Source: Bacteroidales bacterium (GTDB lineage: Bacteria > Bacteroidota > Bacteroidia > Bacteroidales > UBA1715). Taken from it: a stretch of 50,997 nt of DNA. The stretch spans positions 1-50,997 of the forward strand of contig JAQICB010000026.1 in NCBI GenBank assembly GCA_027858745.1, written 5' to 3'. Shown here piece by piece: positions 17,579-27,275 of the stretch. The stretch's first letter is position 1, and the number at the start of each line of letters is the position of its first letter. The notes under the pieces are model-generated. The model was not told where the DNA came from and did no database searches. It saw only the letters and a program-made list of their open reading frames with translations. Position numbers and translations under genes: made by a program.

Positions 17579-18202
17579 ATGCAAGATATCATTACATTTT
17601 TTCCTCATCTTACGGATGAACAATCCAATCAGTTTGCCGCCTTAGGAGAATTGTATATGTATTGGAATGAGCGGATAAATGTTATTTCTCGAAAAGATAT
17701 CGAAAATATTTACACTCACCATATTTTGCATTCACTGTCGATTGCTCATTTTTTTCCTTTAGAAAAAAACACGACTGTACTCGATGTTGGAACCGGTGGT
17801 GGTTTTCCGGGTATTCCACTCGCAATATTATTTCCCGAGGTGTCTTTTACCTTAATCGATGCAACTGCCAAAAAAATATCGGTTGTTCATTCTGTGGCAG
17901 AGTCTCTTGGCTTGAAAAATGTAACTGCCGAGCAGGTGCGTGTCGAAAAATTGCGAACGCAGTACAATTATATTGTGAGCAGGGCGGTAACAGCTTTTCC
18001 GAAATTTGTAGCACTTACGAAAAAAAATATTCTGCGTCATTCACCCGCATCTGTGCCCAATGGAATTATCTATTTGAAAGGAGGTGACTTTTCTGAGGAA
18101 CTAGCATCATTTAAATCATATAAGGTGTATTCAATTTCAGAAATTTTCCCGCATTCTTTTTTTGAGACAAAAAAGATTATTTATTTACCGATTGTGTCTT
18201 GA
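17579..18202 (+). CDS. rsmG: 16S rRNA m7G527 methyltransferase RsmG
   Basis: A 207-residue SAM-dependent methyltransferase (GidB). It modifies the N7 of G527 in 16S rRNA (E. coli numbering). Conserved N-terminus YWNERINVISRKDIENIYTH with the HHILHSL motif, SAM-binding TVLDVGTGGGFPGIPLA at about 67-83, and NYIVSRAVTAFPKF. Length typical. It starts 12 bp after the ECF sigma gene and is the last gene of that cluster; rpmH follows after 117 bp with its own likely promoter box. Confidence 0.93.
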   Translation: MQDIITFFPHLTDEQSNQFAALGELYMYWNERINVISRKDIENIYTHHILHSLSIAHFFPLEKNTTVLDVGTGGGFPGIPLAILFPEVSFTLIDATAKKISVVHSVAESLGLKNVTAEQVRVEKLRTQYNYIVSRAVTAFPKFVALTKKNILRHSPASVPNGIIYLKGGDFSEELASFKSYKVYSISEIFPHSFFETKKIIYLPIVS

Positions 18203-18229
18203 AAATTTTTTTATTCTCAATAAAACTTC

Positions 18230-18237
18230 TATTTTTG
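18230..18237 (+). promoter_or_regulatory. Probable -7 box for rpmH
   Basis: TATTTTTG at 18230-18237 fits TAnnTTTG. No well-spaced TTTG -33 element was found, so only the -7 box is claimed. The rpmH ATG is at 18320, leaving a leader of about 75 nt in which an autoregulatory structure could sit but none was evident. Confidence 0.4.
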
Positions 18238-18319
18238 CAATCCGAATTTGTGAACAAACTGGTAACACAGTTACGTTTTTATTAAATAGTAGAACATTAA
18301 TTTTAAAAAATAGTTACTG

Positions 18320-18478
18320 ATGAAAAGGACATATCAACCTTCGAAAAGAAAAAGAAAAAACAAACACGGTTTCAAAGAAAGAATGTCTACAGCTAGTGGT
18401 AGGAGAGTAATTGCTTCACGAAGAGCTAAAGGCAGAAAAAAATTGTCGGTTTCGAGTGAGCCACAACATAAACGATAA
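18320..18478 (+). CDS. rpmH: 50S ribosomal protein L34
   Basis: A 52-codon gene translating to [20 protein letters not shown] ... [20 protein letters not shown] ... ending EPQHKR, the unmistakable L34 sequence with its R/K-rich composition and [16 protein letters not shown] core. It has its own leader and is followed by a strong intrinsic terminator at 18504-18533, so it is probably monocistronic. Unlike in many bacteria, no rnpA, yidC or dnaA gene is next to it here; the neighbour is rsmG. Confidence 0.97.
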   Translation: MKRTYQPSKRKRKNKHGFKERMSTASGRRVIASRRAKGRKKLSVSSEPQHKR

Positions 18479-18503
18479 ATTTTATTTTAAACATATAACA
18501 TTT

Positions 18504-18533
18504 AAAGCGTATTTGTATGAATACGCTTTTTTT
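18504..18533 (+). terminator. Intrinsic terminator after rpmH
   Basis: A 10-bp perfect stem AAAGCGTATT (18504-18513) / AATACGCTTT (18520-18529) with a 6-nt loop is followed by a T-run. It starts 26 bp past the rpmH stop. Confidence 0.85.
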
Positions 18534-18758
18534 GTTCTGATTACTTTGTGAATATTCAGAAAGTAATTTGATGTGTATGTAAGCCGGTGTGCAATAATCT
18601 GTTATTTGTTTAGTTTCTATACTGTTAATTCGAATAGAGAAAGAGACACATTTTTTAAGATTCTTGTATCCTGAGGATAACTATTAGTAACTGAAATCTA
18701 GCTGAGAAGAATATCTTTTGTATATTGTGCCTGAAAAAAATAAATTAAAATTAAACAG

Positions 18759-20570
18759 ATGAAATATGTGCTGATTTATTTCGTATGTATGCTTACATCA
18801 ATTGGTATGTATGCACAAAACGATACCAACCTCAATCAGCTTGCACTCTTGTATTATTCTCAAAATGAATATACCCGAGCTGTCGAATTATATGAGAAAT
18901 TATACTCTCAAACGCATTCAGATATACATTTTAAATACTTGCTTTCTTGTTATAAAGAACTCGATTTGTACGACAAGTCAGAAGAGATAATTCAGGAACA
19001 AATTAAGCACAAACCCGATAATTTTTTTTACCGGGCAAGTCTAATTCAATTATATCAGGAAACAGGTAATACCAAAGAGTACCAAAAGCTGGTAAAAAAA
19101 ACCAATCGTGATGCACTTTCTTCTGTATCACAAACAGTAGAGTTGTTACAAGCCTACACCAATTTGTCTTTGTATGCTGTAGCAGAAAATTTTGTGCAGG
19201 AAGCAAAAAAAGAATATCAAGAATCCCCCAATCTTTCTAAGGCTATCTCTTCATTGTTTATACAAACCGGACAGTATGCCAAAACAGTAGATGAATATAT
19301 ATCTCTTCTTCTTCATTCTCCCGAAGAGTTAAGCTTTATTCAAAATCAATTGCAGTTTGTGATTTACGAACAAAATTCTGATGAATTAACGAATATTCTT
19401 ACCGAAAAAGTTATTGAAGCACTCAACAGTCATCCAAAAAATTCTGATTTGCATGAATTACTTATTTGGATTTATATACAAGAAAAAGATTTTTCGAAGG
19501 CTCTGTATATTGCAAAAGCTCTCGATTCTCGTGAAAAAAGAAATGGACAGGATGTGTTTGAGGTCGGGAAAATAGCACAATCGCAAAAAAAATATGCAGC
19601 TGCTACCGAGAGCTTCTCGTATATTCTTTCTCAAGGAATAGAAAATCCATTTTATCAGGCAGCCCTAAAGGCAATATTAGAAACCGCCCAGGCGCAACTG
19701 TTCGTCACCGACAGCGTTTCTCGTGAAGATTTACGTGCCTTGGAACAAAGATATATTAGTGCCCTTGCGACATTAGGGAAAAACAATCAAACCGTTGATG
19801 TTGCTCGTGCTCTTGCTCATTTGCAGGCATTTTATCTCGATAAGAGTACCGAAGCTCAATCTTTATTGGAAGAAATGCTGACCATGCCTCGTATTCATCC
19901 GCACGAAAAAGCTTTATGCCAAATTGAATTGGCAGATATTCAGGTATTTAATAATGATGTGTGGACCGCAAATTTGTTGTATGCAAAAATTGCTTTGGAA
20001 TATAAAAATAATGATATTGGCCACGAAGCTCGTTTTAAACAGGCACAATTGGCATATTACAACGCTCAATTTTCGTATGCACAGGCATTGTTGGATATTA
20101 TAAAAGCCAGTACCACCAAACTTATTTCGAATGATGCATTGGAGTTGTCGCAACTTATTTCCAAAAACACCTATCAGGATAGTAGTGCACAAGCACTCAC
20201 TCTTTTTTCGCAAGCTGATTTGTTCATATATCAAAAAAAATATGATGAAGCAATTCGATTATTTGATACCATTTCGGAACAATTTCCCGGTCATTCTCTG
20301 CAAAGTATGATATTGTTTCGAAGGGCAGAAATAGCCAAAACACAGCATGATTTTGACAACATGATAGTTTTTTTAGAAGCTATTACAGAACAATACCCGT
20401 ATGATATTATTACTCACAAAGCTCATTTTTTATTAGCAGAATATTATAATTATAGGCTTAACGACAAAGATAAAGCACGGGAACATTACTTAAAAATTGT
20501 CAAAAATTTTCCGAACAGTTTCTATCTCAATACAGCACGAAAAGAATATCGAAGCTTATTAGAACAATAA
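18759..20570 (+). CDS. TPR-repeat exported protein
   Basis: A 603-residue protein with signal peptide MKYVLIYFVCMLTSIGMYAQ and TPR/Sel1-like helical pairs over nearly the whole length (for example NLNQLALLYYSQNEYTRAVE at about 24-43, YDEAIRLFDTISEQFPGHSL at about 498-517 and KAREHYLKIVKNFPNSFYL near the end). The C-terminal part resembles YbgF/BamD-type TPRs, where a helix pair is followed by outer-membrane or cell-wall association. There is a 280-bp gap after rpmH, so it has its own promoter, but I do not see a clean TAnnTTTG box. Function unknown; probably a periplasmic scaffold. Confidence 0.75.
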   Translation: MKYVLIYFVCMLTSIGMYAQNDTNLNQLALLYYSQNEYTRAVELYEKLYSQTHSDIHFKYLLSCYKELDLYDKSEEIIQEQIKHKPDNFFYRASLIQLYQETGNTKEYQKLVKKTNRDALSSVSQTVELLQAYTNLSLYAVAENFVQEAKKEYQESPNLSKAISSLFIQTGQYAKTVDEYISLLLHSPEELSFIQNQLQFVIYEQNSDELTNILTEKVIEALNSHPKNSDLHELLIWIYIQEKDFSKALYIAKALDSREKRNGQDVFEVGKIAQSQKKYAAATESFSYILSQGIENPFYQAALKAILETAQAQLFVTDSVSREDLRALEQRYISALATLGKNNQTVDVARALAHLQAFYLDKSTEAQSLLEEMLTMPRIHPHEKALCQIELADIQVFNNDVWTANLLYAKIALEYKNNDIGHEARFKQAQLAYYNAQFSYAQALLDIIKASTTKLISNDALELSQLISKNTYQDSSAQALTLFSQADLFIYQKKYDEAIRLFDTISEQFPGHSLQSMILFRRAEIAKTQHDFDNMIVFLEAITEQYPYDIITHKAHFLLAEYYNYRLNDKDKAREHYLKIVKNFPNSFYLNTARKEYRSLLEQ

Positions 20571-20740
20571 ATTTTTGTATTATTGCATAACAAAATGATA
20601 TATAATGAAGCATTCATAACAAAAAGGAGTAATACAACTTGTTTCGTAAATTGGAATATGGCTTGAGTTATCACTTGAATTTTAGAAGACTTTTGTCGGT
20701 GCGGCGGGTATTACAAATAAAAAACAATTAAAATATACAT

Positions 20741-23068
20741 ATGATAAAGATTATACGGATTTGTTTTCTTCTTACATTACTACTTGCACCACATATATTG
20801 TTGAGCCAAACAGCATCACCAACAATTGTGAAAAGTTCTGAAACTGATACTATCGGGGGAAAAGTATATTATAAACACACAATTGAAAAAAACCAAACAT
20901 TATATTCAATTAGCAAAGTATATCAAGTATCTATAGAAGAACTACAACAAATAAATCCTGAGCTTGCACAAGGTCTCAAAACCGGAAACATATTGTATAT
21001 TCCGAAGATGAAAAAAGAGTCAAGCTCGTTGAAACCATTGTATATTGAGGAAAAAAAAGATAGTGTGGTCGACACATTTACTCCTTCTCAAGAAAAATCA
21101 ACGAATATTCAGTATTCAGATGATTATGCCTTTTATGTTCATTCGGTTTCACGTGGGCAAACATTATATTTTTTATCACGTTTGTACGAAGTGCCAACAA
21201 CCGAATTGTATGCATCGAACCCCGGTGTTTCCGAAAATCTATCTATCGGGCAATTAATTAAAATTCCTTGTGCAGATTGTCCGCCTCCCAAGAAAAATGA
21301 AAAGCCCGACTTTAGTTCCAAAAAACCTAAAAAAGGAGTAGAGCACACCATCGATTCAGCACAAACAATATATGACATTGCGGTGATGTACAATGTGCCA
21401 CCCGAAGTTATTTATATGTACAATCCATTTTTAACTGATACAACAGATACGGTATTGCGTGGTAAAAAAATTGAAGTGCCTGTTCATAAAACATTTAAAC
21501 GTGAAAAATTTGTGTATTACGAAGTGCCTCGGAATGCTCAAATTTCTATGATAAGTCAAAAATTTAGAATTGCCGACGAAGAATTATTAGCTCATAATCC
21601 TCGTGCTGCAAAAGAATTGGAACATAAGTCCTTTTTGAAAATACCGATAATCCAGCACAATCGCGATATAGCAATGGAACTTCATAAAGAACAAGAAGAG
21701 TATGTTTTTTACACAGTACAGCCGAAAGAAACGGTGTATTCCATAACAAAAAAATATGATGTGAGCGAAAAAACTCTCTATAATCTTAATCCAAGTGTCT
21801 CGAAAAGAGAGTTGTCGATAGGCACTGTTTTAAAAATTCCGGCTCCTAAAAATACCGAAACCTATATTTATTCAGATACAATAACACGGGTAAAATCGCA
21901 AAAGAATCTTATATCACTCTTGCTTTCGGAGTGCTTCGATTCCACACGTGCCCCACAGTCGACCTTTAATATTGCGGTATTATTACCATTTTATTTACAA
22001 ACCAATAATAGTTTAGATTCCGAAACCGATATTATAAACAAACACAAAGAAATATTTGCACCAACTATTCCATTTATTGAATATTATGAAGGCTTACTTA
22101 TAGGGGTAGATTCTCTTAAAAACAAGGGAATTTCGGTTAATTTGTATGTGTTTGATGTGCATAAAGATACTCTGCAAATCCCGAAAGTCTTACGTCAGTT
22201 AGAATCAAAACAGCTAGATTTAATAATTGGACCGGTTTTTCCGGAAGTCTTTGCTTCGGTAAGTGTATTTGCCGAAAGACATAACATACCAATAATTTCT
22301 CCACTTGCAGCAGTAGATAACAGTGTTGATGATAAACCATTTGCAATACAGGTAAATCCACCTGAACGACTTCGTCACAAAAAAGTTGCAAAAACGGTCT
22401 TGCAAAATAAACCCGTAAATGTAATTCTTGTATATAACTCGGTTGTGTTGGAAGAAAACATGGTGAATCACTGTCACCATAGTTTTACAGAGCAGATTAT
22501 TGATAGTTTAGAGGCTGATTCTGTTACAATTACCGAAATATTATTTCCGGAGCACAAAATGAAGGGATTAGAGCAGGCTATGAAAAAAGATGTACAAAAT
22601 GTGGTTATCGTTATCTCCCGCAATCAGGCATTTATTACCAATGTGGTGACTCAATTGTACTGGCAGATACGAAAATATCCGATTGACTTGTATTCCTTTG
22701 CATCATGGGAACGATTCGAAAATATTGAATTAGACTTTTTGTTTGAATTAAATTTTAAATATACCGCAAGTGGCTATCCGGATTATACATCAGATTCTGT
22801 GAGTTCGTTTATTCATAAATATCGTACCCTATACAAAACAGAACCAAGCCGCTTCAGCTTTCAGGGTTATGACCAGATTTTGTATTTTGTAGAAGCTCTT
22901 CAGCTTTTTGGAGAAAATATGATTCATTGCTTGCCTGCGTATCAAAAAGAGGGCTTATATTCTGGTTTTTCTTTTATTAAGGAACACGAATATGGTGGTT
23001 TGATGAACAATTCAATTCACATTATTGAATATTCCGGTGCTGATAACAAGGTGCATACGGTAAAGTAA
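20741..23068 (+). CDS. Exported protein with five LysM domains and a C-terminal periplasmic-binding-like domain
   Basis: A 775-residue protein with signal peptide MIKIIRICFLLTLLLAPHILLSQ. Five LysM modules are visible at about 42-92, 130-176, 200-248, 256-302 and 320-370, each with a Y-x-I/L core followed by an N-P and ending I-P (for example NQTLYSISKVYQVSIEELQQ; ETVYSITKKYDVSEKTLYNL). LysM binds peptidoglycan. Residues about 410-770 look like a type 1 periplasmic-binding fold (FNIAVLLPFYLQTNN, LDLIIGPVFPEVFASVSVFA, NIPIISPLAAVDNS), as in branched amino-acid ABC receptors, but no ABC permease is near. Probably a cell-wall-anchored sensor or LpoA-like synthase regulator; inference only. It is convergent with asnA across a MITE-like element. 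Confidence 0.8.
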   Translation: MIKIIRICFLLTLLLAPHILLSQTASPTIVKSSETDTIGGKVYYKHTIEKNQTLYSISKVYQVSIEELQQINPELAQGLKTGNILYIPKMKKESSSLKPLYIEEKKDSVVDTFTPSQEKSTNIQYSDDYAFYVHSVSRGQTLYFLSRLYEVPTTELYASNPGVSENLSIGQLIKIPCADCPPPKKNEKPDFSSKKPKKGVEHTIDSAQTIYDIAVMYNVPPEVIYMYNPFLTDTTDTVLRGKKIEVPVHKTFKREKFVYYEVPRNAQISMISQKFRIADEELLAHNPRAAKELEHKSFLKIPIIQHNRDIAMELHKEQEEYVFYTVQPKETVYSITKKYDVSEKTLYNLNPSVSKRELSIGTVLKIPAPKNTETYIYSDTITRVKSQKNLISLLLSECFDSTRAPQSTFNIAVLLPFYLQTNNSLDSETDIINKHKEIFAPTIPFIEYYEGLLIGVDSLKNKGISVNLYVFDVHKDTLQIPKVLRQLESKQLDLIIGPVFPEVFASVSVFAERHNIPIISPLAAVDNSVDDKPFAIQVNPPERLRHKKVAKTVLQNKPVNVILVYNSVVLEENMVNHCHHSFTEQIIDSLEADSVTITEILFPEHKMKGLEQAMKKDVQNVVIVISRNQAFITNVVTQLYWQIRKYPIDLYSFASWERFENIELDFLFELNFKYTASGYPDYTSDSVSSFIHKYRTLYKTEPSRFSFQGYDQILYFVEALQLFGENMIHCLPAYQKEGLYSGFSFIKEHEYGGLMNNSIHIIEYSGADNKVHTVK

Positions 23069-23153
23069 ATTTTAGGTATATTAGAAAGAACGGAATCATT
23101 CAGGCAGTGCTTTGATTCAACTTCTTTGTGGCTTTGTGAGAGATAAGACATTA

Positions 23154-23396
23154 AATTTAAATTCGATATAATTTTTGAGTTCTGAATGTAAATTATTGAA
23201 TAATAGCGAGCTATTGTGAAATAATTTAACGCAGAAAAACTATTTTTTTATGCAAAGCATACTTTTCCCGCTTATAAACAGTCATCTTCAGCTCAAAAAA
23301 GAATTTAAAATAAGCCCTTGTTATTTCATTTTTTTTAGACTGAACCTCACTATTTATAAGCGTTTAGAACCTAAACAATTATATCGAACTCAGGTT
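23154..23396 (+). mobile_element. MITE-like element, copy A
   Basis: A 243-bp non-coding element between the convergent LysM-protein gene and asnA. The right end (read inward on the minus strand from 23396) begins AACCTGAGTTCGATATAATT; the left end from 23154 reads AATTTAAATTCGATATAATT, sharing a 12-base identical core TTCGATATAATT. The internal part 23191-23363 closely matches 50188-50357. It contains the hairpin AATAGC-GA-GCTATT flanked by AATTATT/AATAATT arms. It carries no open frame. The right end also takes part in a TAAGCGTT...AACGCTTA hairpin (23357-23410) next to the asnA stop. Confidence 0.75.
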
Positions 23397-23412
23397 TATC
23401 CGAACGCTTAGC

Positions 23413-24453
23413 TTACACCAAAAAGATTTTATTCTTTTCACATTCAGCTCTCATTTCTTCCGGCCACAAAGAGCATTGCACTTCACCAATATGAGCTTTA
23501 CGAAGTAAATACATACACAACCTGCTTTGTCCGATACCGCCACCAATAGAGAGTGGTAATTTTTCTTCAATCAGTTGCGAGTGAAATAATAATTCTTTTC
23601 GATCTTCCGCCTGCTCAAAAGTTAATTGTTTCAATAAAGAATTTTTATCGACACGAATACCCATAGAAGAAATTTCGAAAGCTTGTCCAAGAACATCATT
23701 CCAAAGAATTATATCACCGTTCAACCCGACAAATCCATCAGAGTTTGGCGTTAACCAATCGTCATAATCAGGAGCACGATTGTCGTGTTTCTCACCGTTC
23801 GATAGCGGTGCACCAATTCCTATAAGAAAATATGCATGATGCTTTTTTGCATACTCATATTCACGTTCCTTTGCTGTCATGTTAGGATATAGCTGTAACA
23901 ACTCTTCTGCATGTATAAAGCTTATTTCTTCCGGTAATATTGGATTGTAGAGAGGGTAATATTCTTGTAAAACAAACTCAGTTCGTTTGATAGCTTCGTA
24001 TATTTTAGTAACAATTTTTTTCAAGAATGATACTGTTCGTTCTTCTTTCGAAATAACTCGTTCCCAATCCCATTGGTCAACATATATTGAATGAATATTG
24101 TCGAGATCTTCGTCCGGACGAAGAGCATTCATATCGGTTAAAATACCATAGCTTTCGTTAATACCGTATTGTGCTAAAGCCATACGTTTCCATTTTGCCA
24201 AAGAATTTACCACTTCTGCGTGGGCATCGTTAAAAGATTTAACCGGAAATTCAACTTTTCGTTCAACACCATTTAAGTCATCGTTTATACCGGTTCCTTT
24301 TAATACAATGAGAGGAGCGGTAACACGACGTAAATTCAATTCAGATGTTAATTGAAATTCAAACGTATCTTTTATCAACTTAATTGCTTGCTCTGTTTCT
24401 TTAAGAGGCAATAGTGGATTGTAATTTTTAGGGACGATTAAATTGGTATTCAT
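23413..24453 (-). CDS. asnA: Aspartate-ammonia ligase (asparagine synthetase A)
   Basis: A 346-residue class II synthetase-like enzyme that makes asparagine from aspartate, ammonia and ATP. Diagnostic blocks: TSELNLRRVTAPLIVLKGTG, NDDLNGVERKVEFPVK, DMNALRPDEDLDNIHSIYVD, QWDWERVI and the C-terminal SIGGGIGQSRLCMYLLRKAH. Length is close to the 330 residues of E. coli AsnA. Third gene of a lysS-gpsA-asnA block, 17 bp after gpsA. The stop lies 17 bp from a MITE-like element whose terminal hairpin may serve as the terminator. Confidence 0.95.
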   Translation of the reverse strand: MNTNLIVPKNYNPLLPLKETEQAIKLIKDTFEFQLTSELNLRRVTAPLIVLKGTGINDDLNGVERKVEFPVKSFNDAHAEVVNSLAKWKRMALAQYGINESYGILTDMNALRPDEDLDNIHSIYVDQWDWERVISKEERTVSFLKKIVTKIYEAIKRTEFVLQEYYPLYNPILPEEISFIHAEELLQLYPNMTAKEREYEYAKKHHAYFLIGIGAPLSNGEKHDNRAPDYDDWLTPNSDGFVGLNGDIILWNDVLGQAFEISSMGIRVDKNSLLKQLTFEQAEDRKELLFHSQLIEEKLPLSIGGGIGQSRLCMYLLRKAHIGEVQCSLWPEEMRAECEKNKIFLV

Positions 24454-24470
24454 AGTATAGTTTAAAAAAA

Positions 24471-25466
24471 TTATCGAAAACTTTCAGCTAAAATTTTAAA
24501 TTCCATAGAAGCAGAAATACGTTCATATAATGTATTGTATACTGCTTGTGTTATTGGTAAATCTGCGTTTATTTCTTGATTGATTTGCATAATGCAATTG
24601 ACACCGTAGTATCCTTCAGCTATCATATTCATTTCAAGTTCGGCAGTATTTACAGAGTATCCTTTGCCTATCATCATGCCGAATGTTCTATTTCTGCTAA
24701 ATTGCGAATATGCAGTCACTAATAAATCTCCTAAATAGACCGATTCGTTAATGTCACGTTTGGTTTTATTTATTTCTGTTAAAAAATGATTCATTTCTTG
24801 CACAGCATTCGAAATAAGAACCGATGTGAAATTGTCGCCATATCCTAAGCCGTGACTTATTCCTGTTGCCAATGCCATAATGTTTTTCAGCACTGCGGCA
24901 TATTCTATTCCTATTATATCTTGAGATATATGAGTTTTAATATAATATACCGAAAGCAAAGATGTTATCTCTTGTGCAAAATCAGTATTTAAAGCACCTA
25001 TGGTCAAATACGATAAGCGTTCCAATGCAACCTCTTCGGCATGGCAAGGACCCGAAATAACGGCAATATGTTCTGTCGGAACCGAAAAGTTTCTGTGGAT
25101 AAATTCAGAAACTAATGTGTTGTTTGAGGGAACAATACCTTTCACAGCAGTTATAATTTTTTTTCCGGATAAATCGACGGTTATAGATTCTGCCAAAGAC
25201 TCAACAAATTTCGAAGGAACACAAAAGATTACAATATCCGCATCTTTCACGGCATCATCCGCATTTTCTGTAATATGTAAAACTTCGGTGTTGAATTTTA
25301 CATTTGATAAGTACAAAGAATTGCGGGAATGTTTGTGTAATGATTCTCTAATTTCCTTTTCCCGAATATACCAATTCAGTTGAGGTACGTTTGTATGTAT
25401 AATTTTTGCAAGAGCAGTTGCCCAGCTACCGCTTCCTAATAATGCTATTTTTAGTGGAGTATTCAT
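24471..25466 (-). CDS. gpsA: NAD(P)H-dependent glycerol-3-phosphate dehydrogenase
   Basis: A 331-residue enzyme that reduces dihydroxyacetone phosphate to sn-glycerol 3-phosphate for phospholipid synthesis. Rossmann motif IALLGSGSWATALAKII at the N-terminus, VKGIVPSNNTLVSEF, HIAVISGPCHAEEVA and the catalytic Lys region YAAVLKNIMALATGISHGLG. It lies 2 bp after lysS and 17 bp before asnA. Its product feeds PlsY, encoded at 32374-33021 in this window. Confidence 0.95.
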   Translation of the reverse strand: MNTPLKIALLGSGSWATALAKIIHTNVPQLNWYIREKEIRESLHKHSRNSLYLSNVKFNTEVLHITENADDAVKDADIVIFCVPSKFVESLAESITVDLSGKKIITAVKGIVPSNNTLVSEFIHRNFSVPTEHIAVISGPCHAEEVALERLSYLTIGALNTDFAQEITSLLSVYYIKTHISQDIIGIEYAAVLKNIMALATGISHGLGYGDNFTSVLISNAVQEMNHFLTEINKTKRDINESVYLGDLLVTAYSQFSRNRTFGMMIGKGYSVNTAELEMNMIAEGYYGVNCIMQINQEINADLPITQAVYNTLYERISASMEFKILAESFR

Positions 25467-25468
25467 AA

Positions 25469-27190
25469 CTATTGTCCTAACCAGTTTTTCACCTCGTCTG
25501 GTTTTGGATTCGAAAGATTTAATTTATTTTTTTTGTTATATCCGCATATGTCTTGATGTAGTTTGGTGAATTTTATATCACATACATCAGAAACTTTTGA
25601 GTGCCCCATATCTATAAGCACTTGAGCCCATTCTTGTGGAATACCTTGTTCAATATATTTTTCTATTGAATCTTTCTGTGCTTTTACTTCCGGTTTCATT
25701 TGGGGGAAGAATAACACATCCTGAATCGATTGGGTGTTTGTCATTATCATACACAAACGGTCGATGCCAATACCCATACCCGAAGTGGGAGGCATTCCGT
25801 ACTCAAGTGCACGAACAAAATCATGATCAATAAACATAGCTTCATCGTCACCTTTCTCAGATAATGTTAATTGATCTTTGAAGCGTTCGTATTGGTCTAT
25901 CGGGTCGTTAAGTTCTGAGTATGCATTGCATATTTCTTTTCCGTTTACCATTAACTCAAATCGTTCGGTTAATTCCGGATTTTCGCGATGTTTTTTACAC
26001 AGTGGCGACATTTCTACGGGGTAGTCAATAATGAATGTTGGTTGAATGAAGTGCGATTCGCATTTTTCACCAAAAATTTCATCTATTAATTTTCCTTTTC
26101 CCATTGACGGGTCGTGCTCAATTTCTAGTTTATCGCATACTTCACGTAATTCAATTTCAGTCATTCCCGAAATGTCATACCCGGTATATTCGTGTATTGC
26201 ATCGTACATTGTTACGCGACGAAATGGACGTTTAAAGTCGATAGCATTTTTATTACCCAGCTGAATCTCAGTTTTGCCATGCAAGTTGTGAGCAATACGT
26301 TCAATCATTTCTTCGGTGAAATTCATCATCCAATGATAATCTTTGTATGCGACATAAATTTCCATTACGGTAAATTCCGGATTGTGCGTACGATCCATAC
26401 CTTCGTTACGAAAATCTTTTGCAAATTCATACACCCCGTCAAACCCGCCAACAATAAGACGTTTAAGGTATAGTTCGTTTGCTATTCGCAAATACAATGG
26501 CATGTTGAGAGCATTGTGATGCGTGATAAATGGGCGGGCGGTTGCACCACCGGGTATGGCTTGTAGAATTGGTGTTTCTACTTCAAGATACCCTTGCTCG
26601 TTAAAAAACGAACGCATTGTGTTCATTATTTGTGTTCGTTTAATAAACACATCTTTCACTTTCGGGTTTACTACCAAATCAACATACCGTTGTCGGTATC
26701 GTTGTTCCGGGTCGGTAAATGCATCGTATGTTTTGCCTTCTTTTTCTTTTACAATTGGTAGAGGGCGAATTGATTTGCTTAAAACGGTGAGTTCCTGAAC
26801 ATGCACCGAGCGTTCCCCAACTTGGGTCACAAAAGCATATCCGCTTACGCCAATAAAATCACCTATATCGAGAAGTTTTTTAAAAACATCGTTGTACAGT
26901 GTTTTGTCCTCTCCCGGACAAATTTCATCTCTATTAATATATAATTGAACCCGTCCCGTGCTATCTTGTAATTCGCAAAAAGAAGCTTTTCCCATAATTC
27001 GGCGTGACATGATTCTACCGGCAAGAGTGATTTTCTGAAAATTATTTTTTTCAGGATCATATTCTTGTGCTATATCTTGTGCTGTTGTGTCTACTTTGAA
27101 TTCTGCAGCAGGATATGGGTTTATGCCTAATTCACGCAATTTATCAAGAGAAGATCTTCGTATTGTTTCTTGTTCGCTTAATTGTTGCAT
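25469..27190 (-). CDS. lysS: Lysyl-tRNA synthetase, class II
   Basis: A 573-residue class II aminoacyl-tRNA synthetase. N-terminal OB-fold anticodon-binding domain (about 55-150: [20 protein letters not shown]). Catalytic domain from about 175 with motif 2 [20 protein letters not shown] and motif 3 [16 protein letters not shown]-terminal extension of about 60-70 residues after the usual end ([20 protein letters not shown] onward) is normal for Bacteroidota LysS. First gene of the block, with a TAnnTTTG box about 40 bp upstream. The tRNA-Lys it charges is encoded at 48056-48128. Confidence 0.96.
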   Translation of the reverse strand: MQQLSEQETIRRSSLDKLRELGINPYPAAEFKVDTTAQDIAQEYDPEKNNFQKITLAGRIMSRRIMGKASFCELQDSTGRVQLYINRDEICPGEDKTLYNDVFKKLLDIGDFIGVSGYAFVTQVGERSVHVQELTVLSKSIRPLPIVKEKEGKTYDAFTDPEQRYRQRYVDLVVNPKVKDVFIKRTQIMNTMRSFFNEQGYLEVETPILQAIPGGATARPFITHHNALNMPLYLRIANELYLKRLIVGGFDGVYEFAKDFRNEGMDRTHNPEFTVMEIYVAYKDYHWMMNFTEEMIERIAHNLHGKTEIQLGNKNAIDFKRPFRRVTMYDAIHEYTGYDISGMTEIELREVCDKLEIEHDPSMGKGKLIDEIFGEKCESHFIQPTFIIDYPVEMSPLCKKHRENPELTERFELMVNGKEICNAYSELNDPIDQYERFKDQLTLSEKGDDEAMFIDHDFVRALEYGMPPTSGMGIGIDRLCMIMTNTQSIQDVLFFPQMKPEVKAQKDSIEKYIEQGIPQEWAQVLIDMGHSKVSDVCDIKFTKLHQDICGYNKKNKLNLSNPKPDEVKNWLGQ

Positions 27191-27229
27191 ATTATAATTA
27201 ATCTAATGTTATTTTTTTTTATAATTCTG

Positions 27230-27237
27230 CAAATATA
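27230..27237 (-). promoter_or_regulatory. Probable -7 box for lysS-gpsA-asnA
   Basis: TATATTTG on the minus strand (27237 to 27230) fits TAnnTTTG and lies about 40 bp upstream of the lysS ATG. No well-spaced -33 TTTG was found. Confidence 0.45.
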
Positions 27238-27275
27238 CATGAAAGTTTGAATATTTGATATAAGATTGTGTCATA

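Noticed and set aside
18203-18758. Replication origin near rsmG-rpmH
   Set aside because: No DnaA-box cluster, dnaA, dnaN, rnpA or yidC gene is present; the sequence shows only a leader and a terminator.
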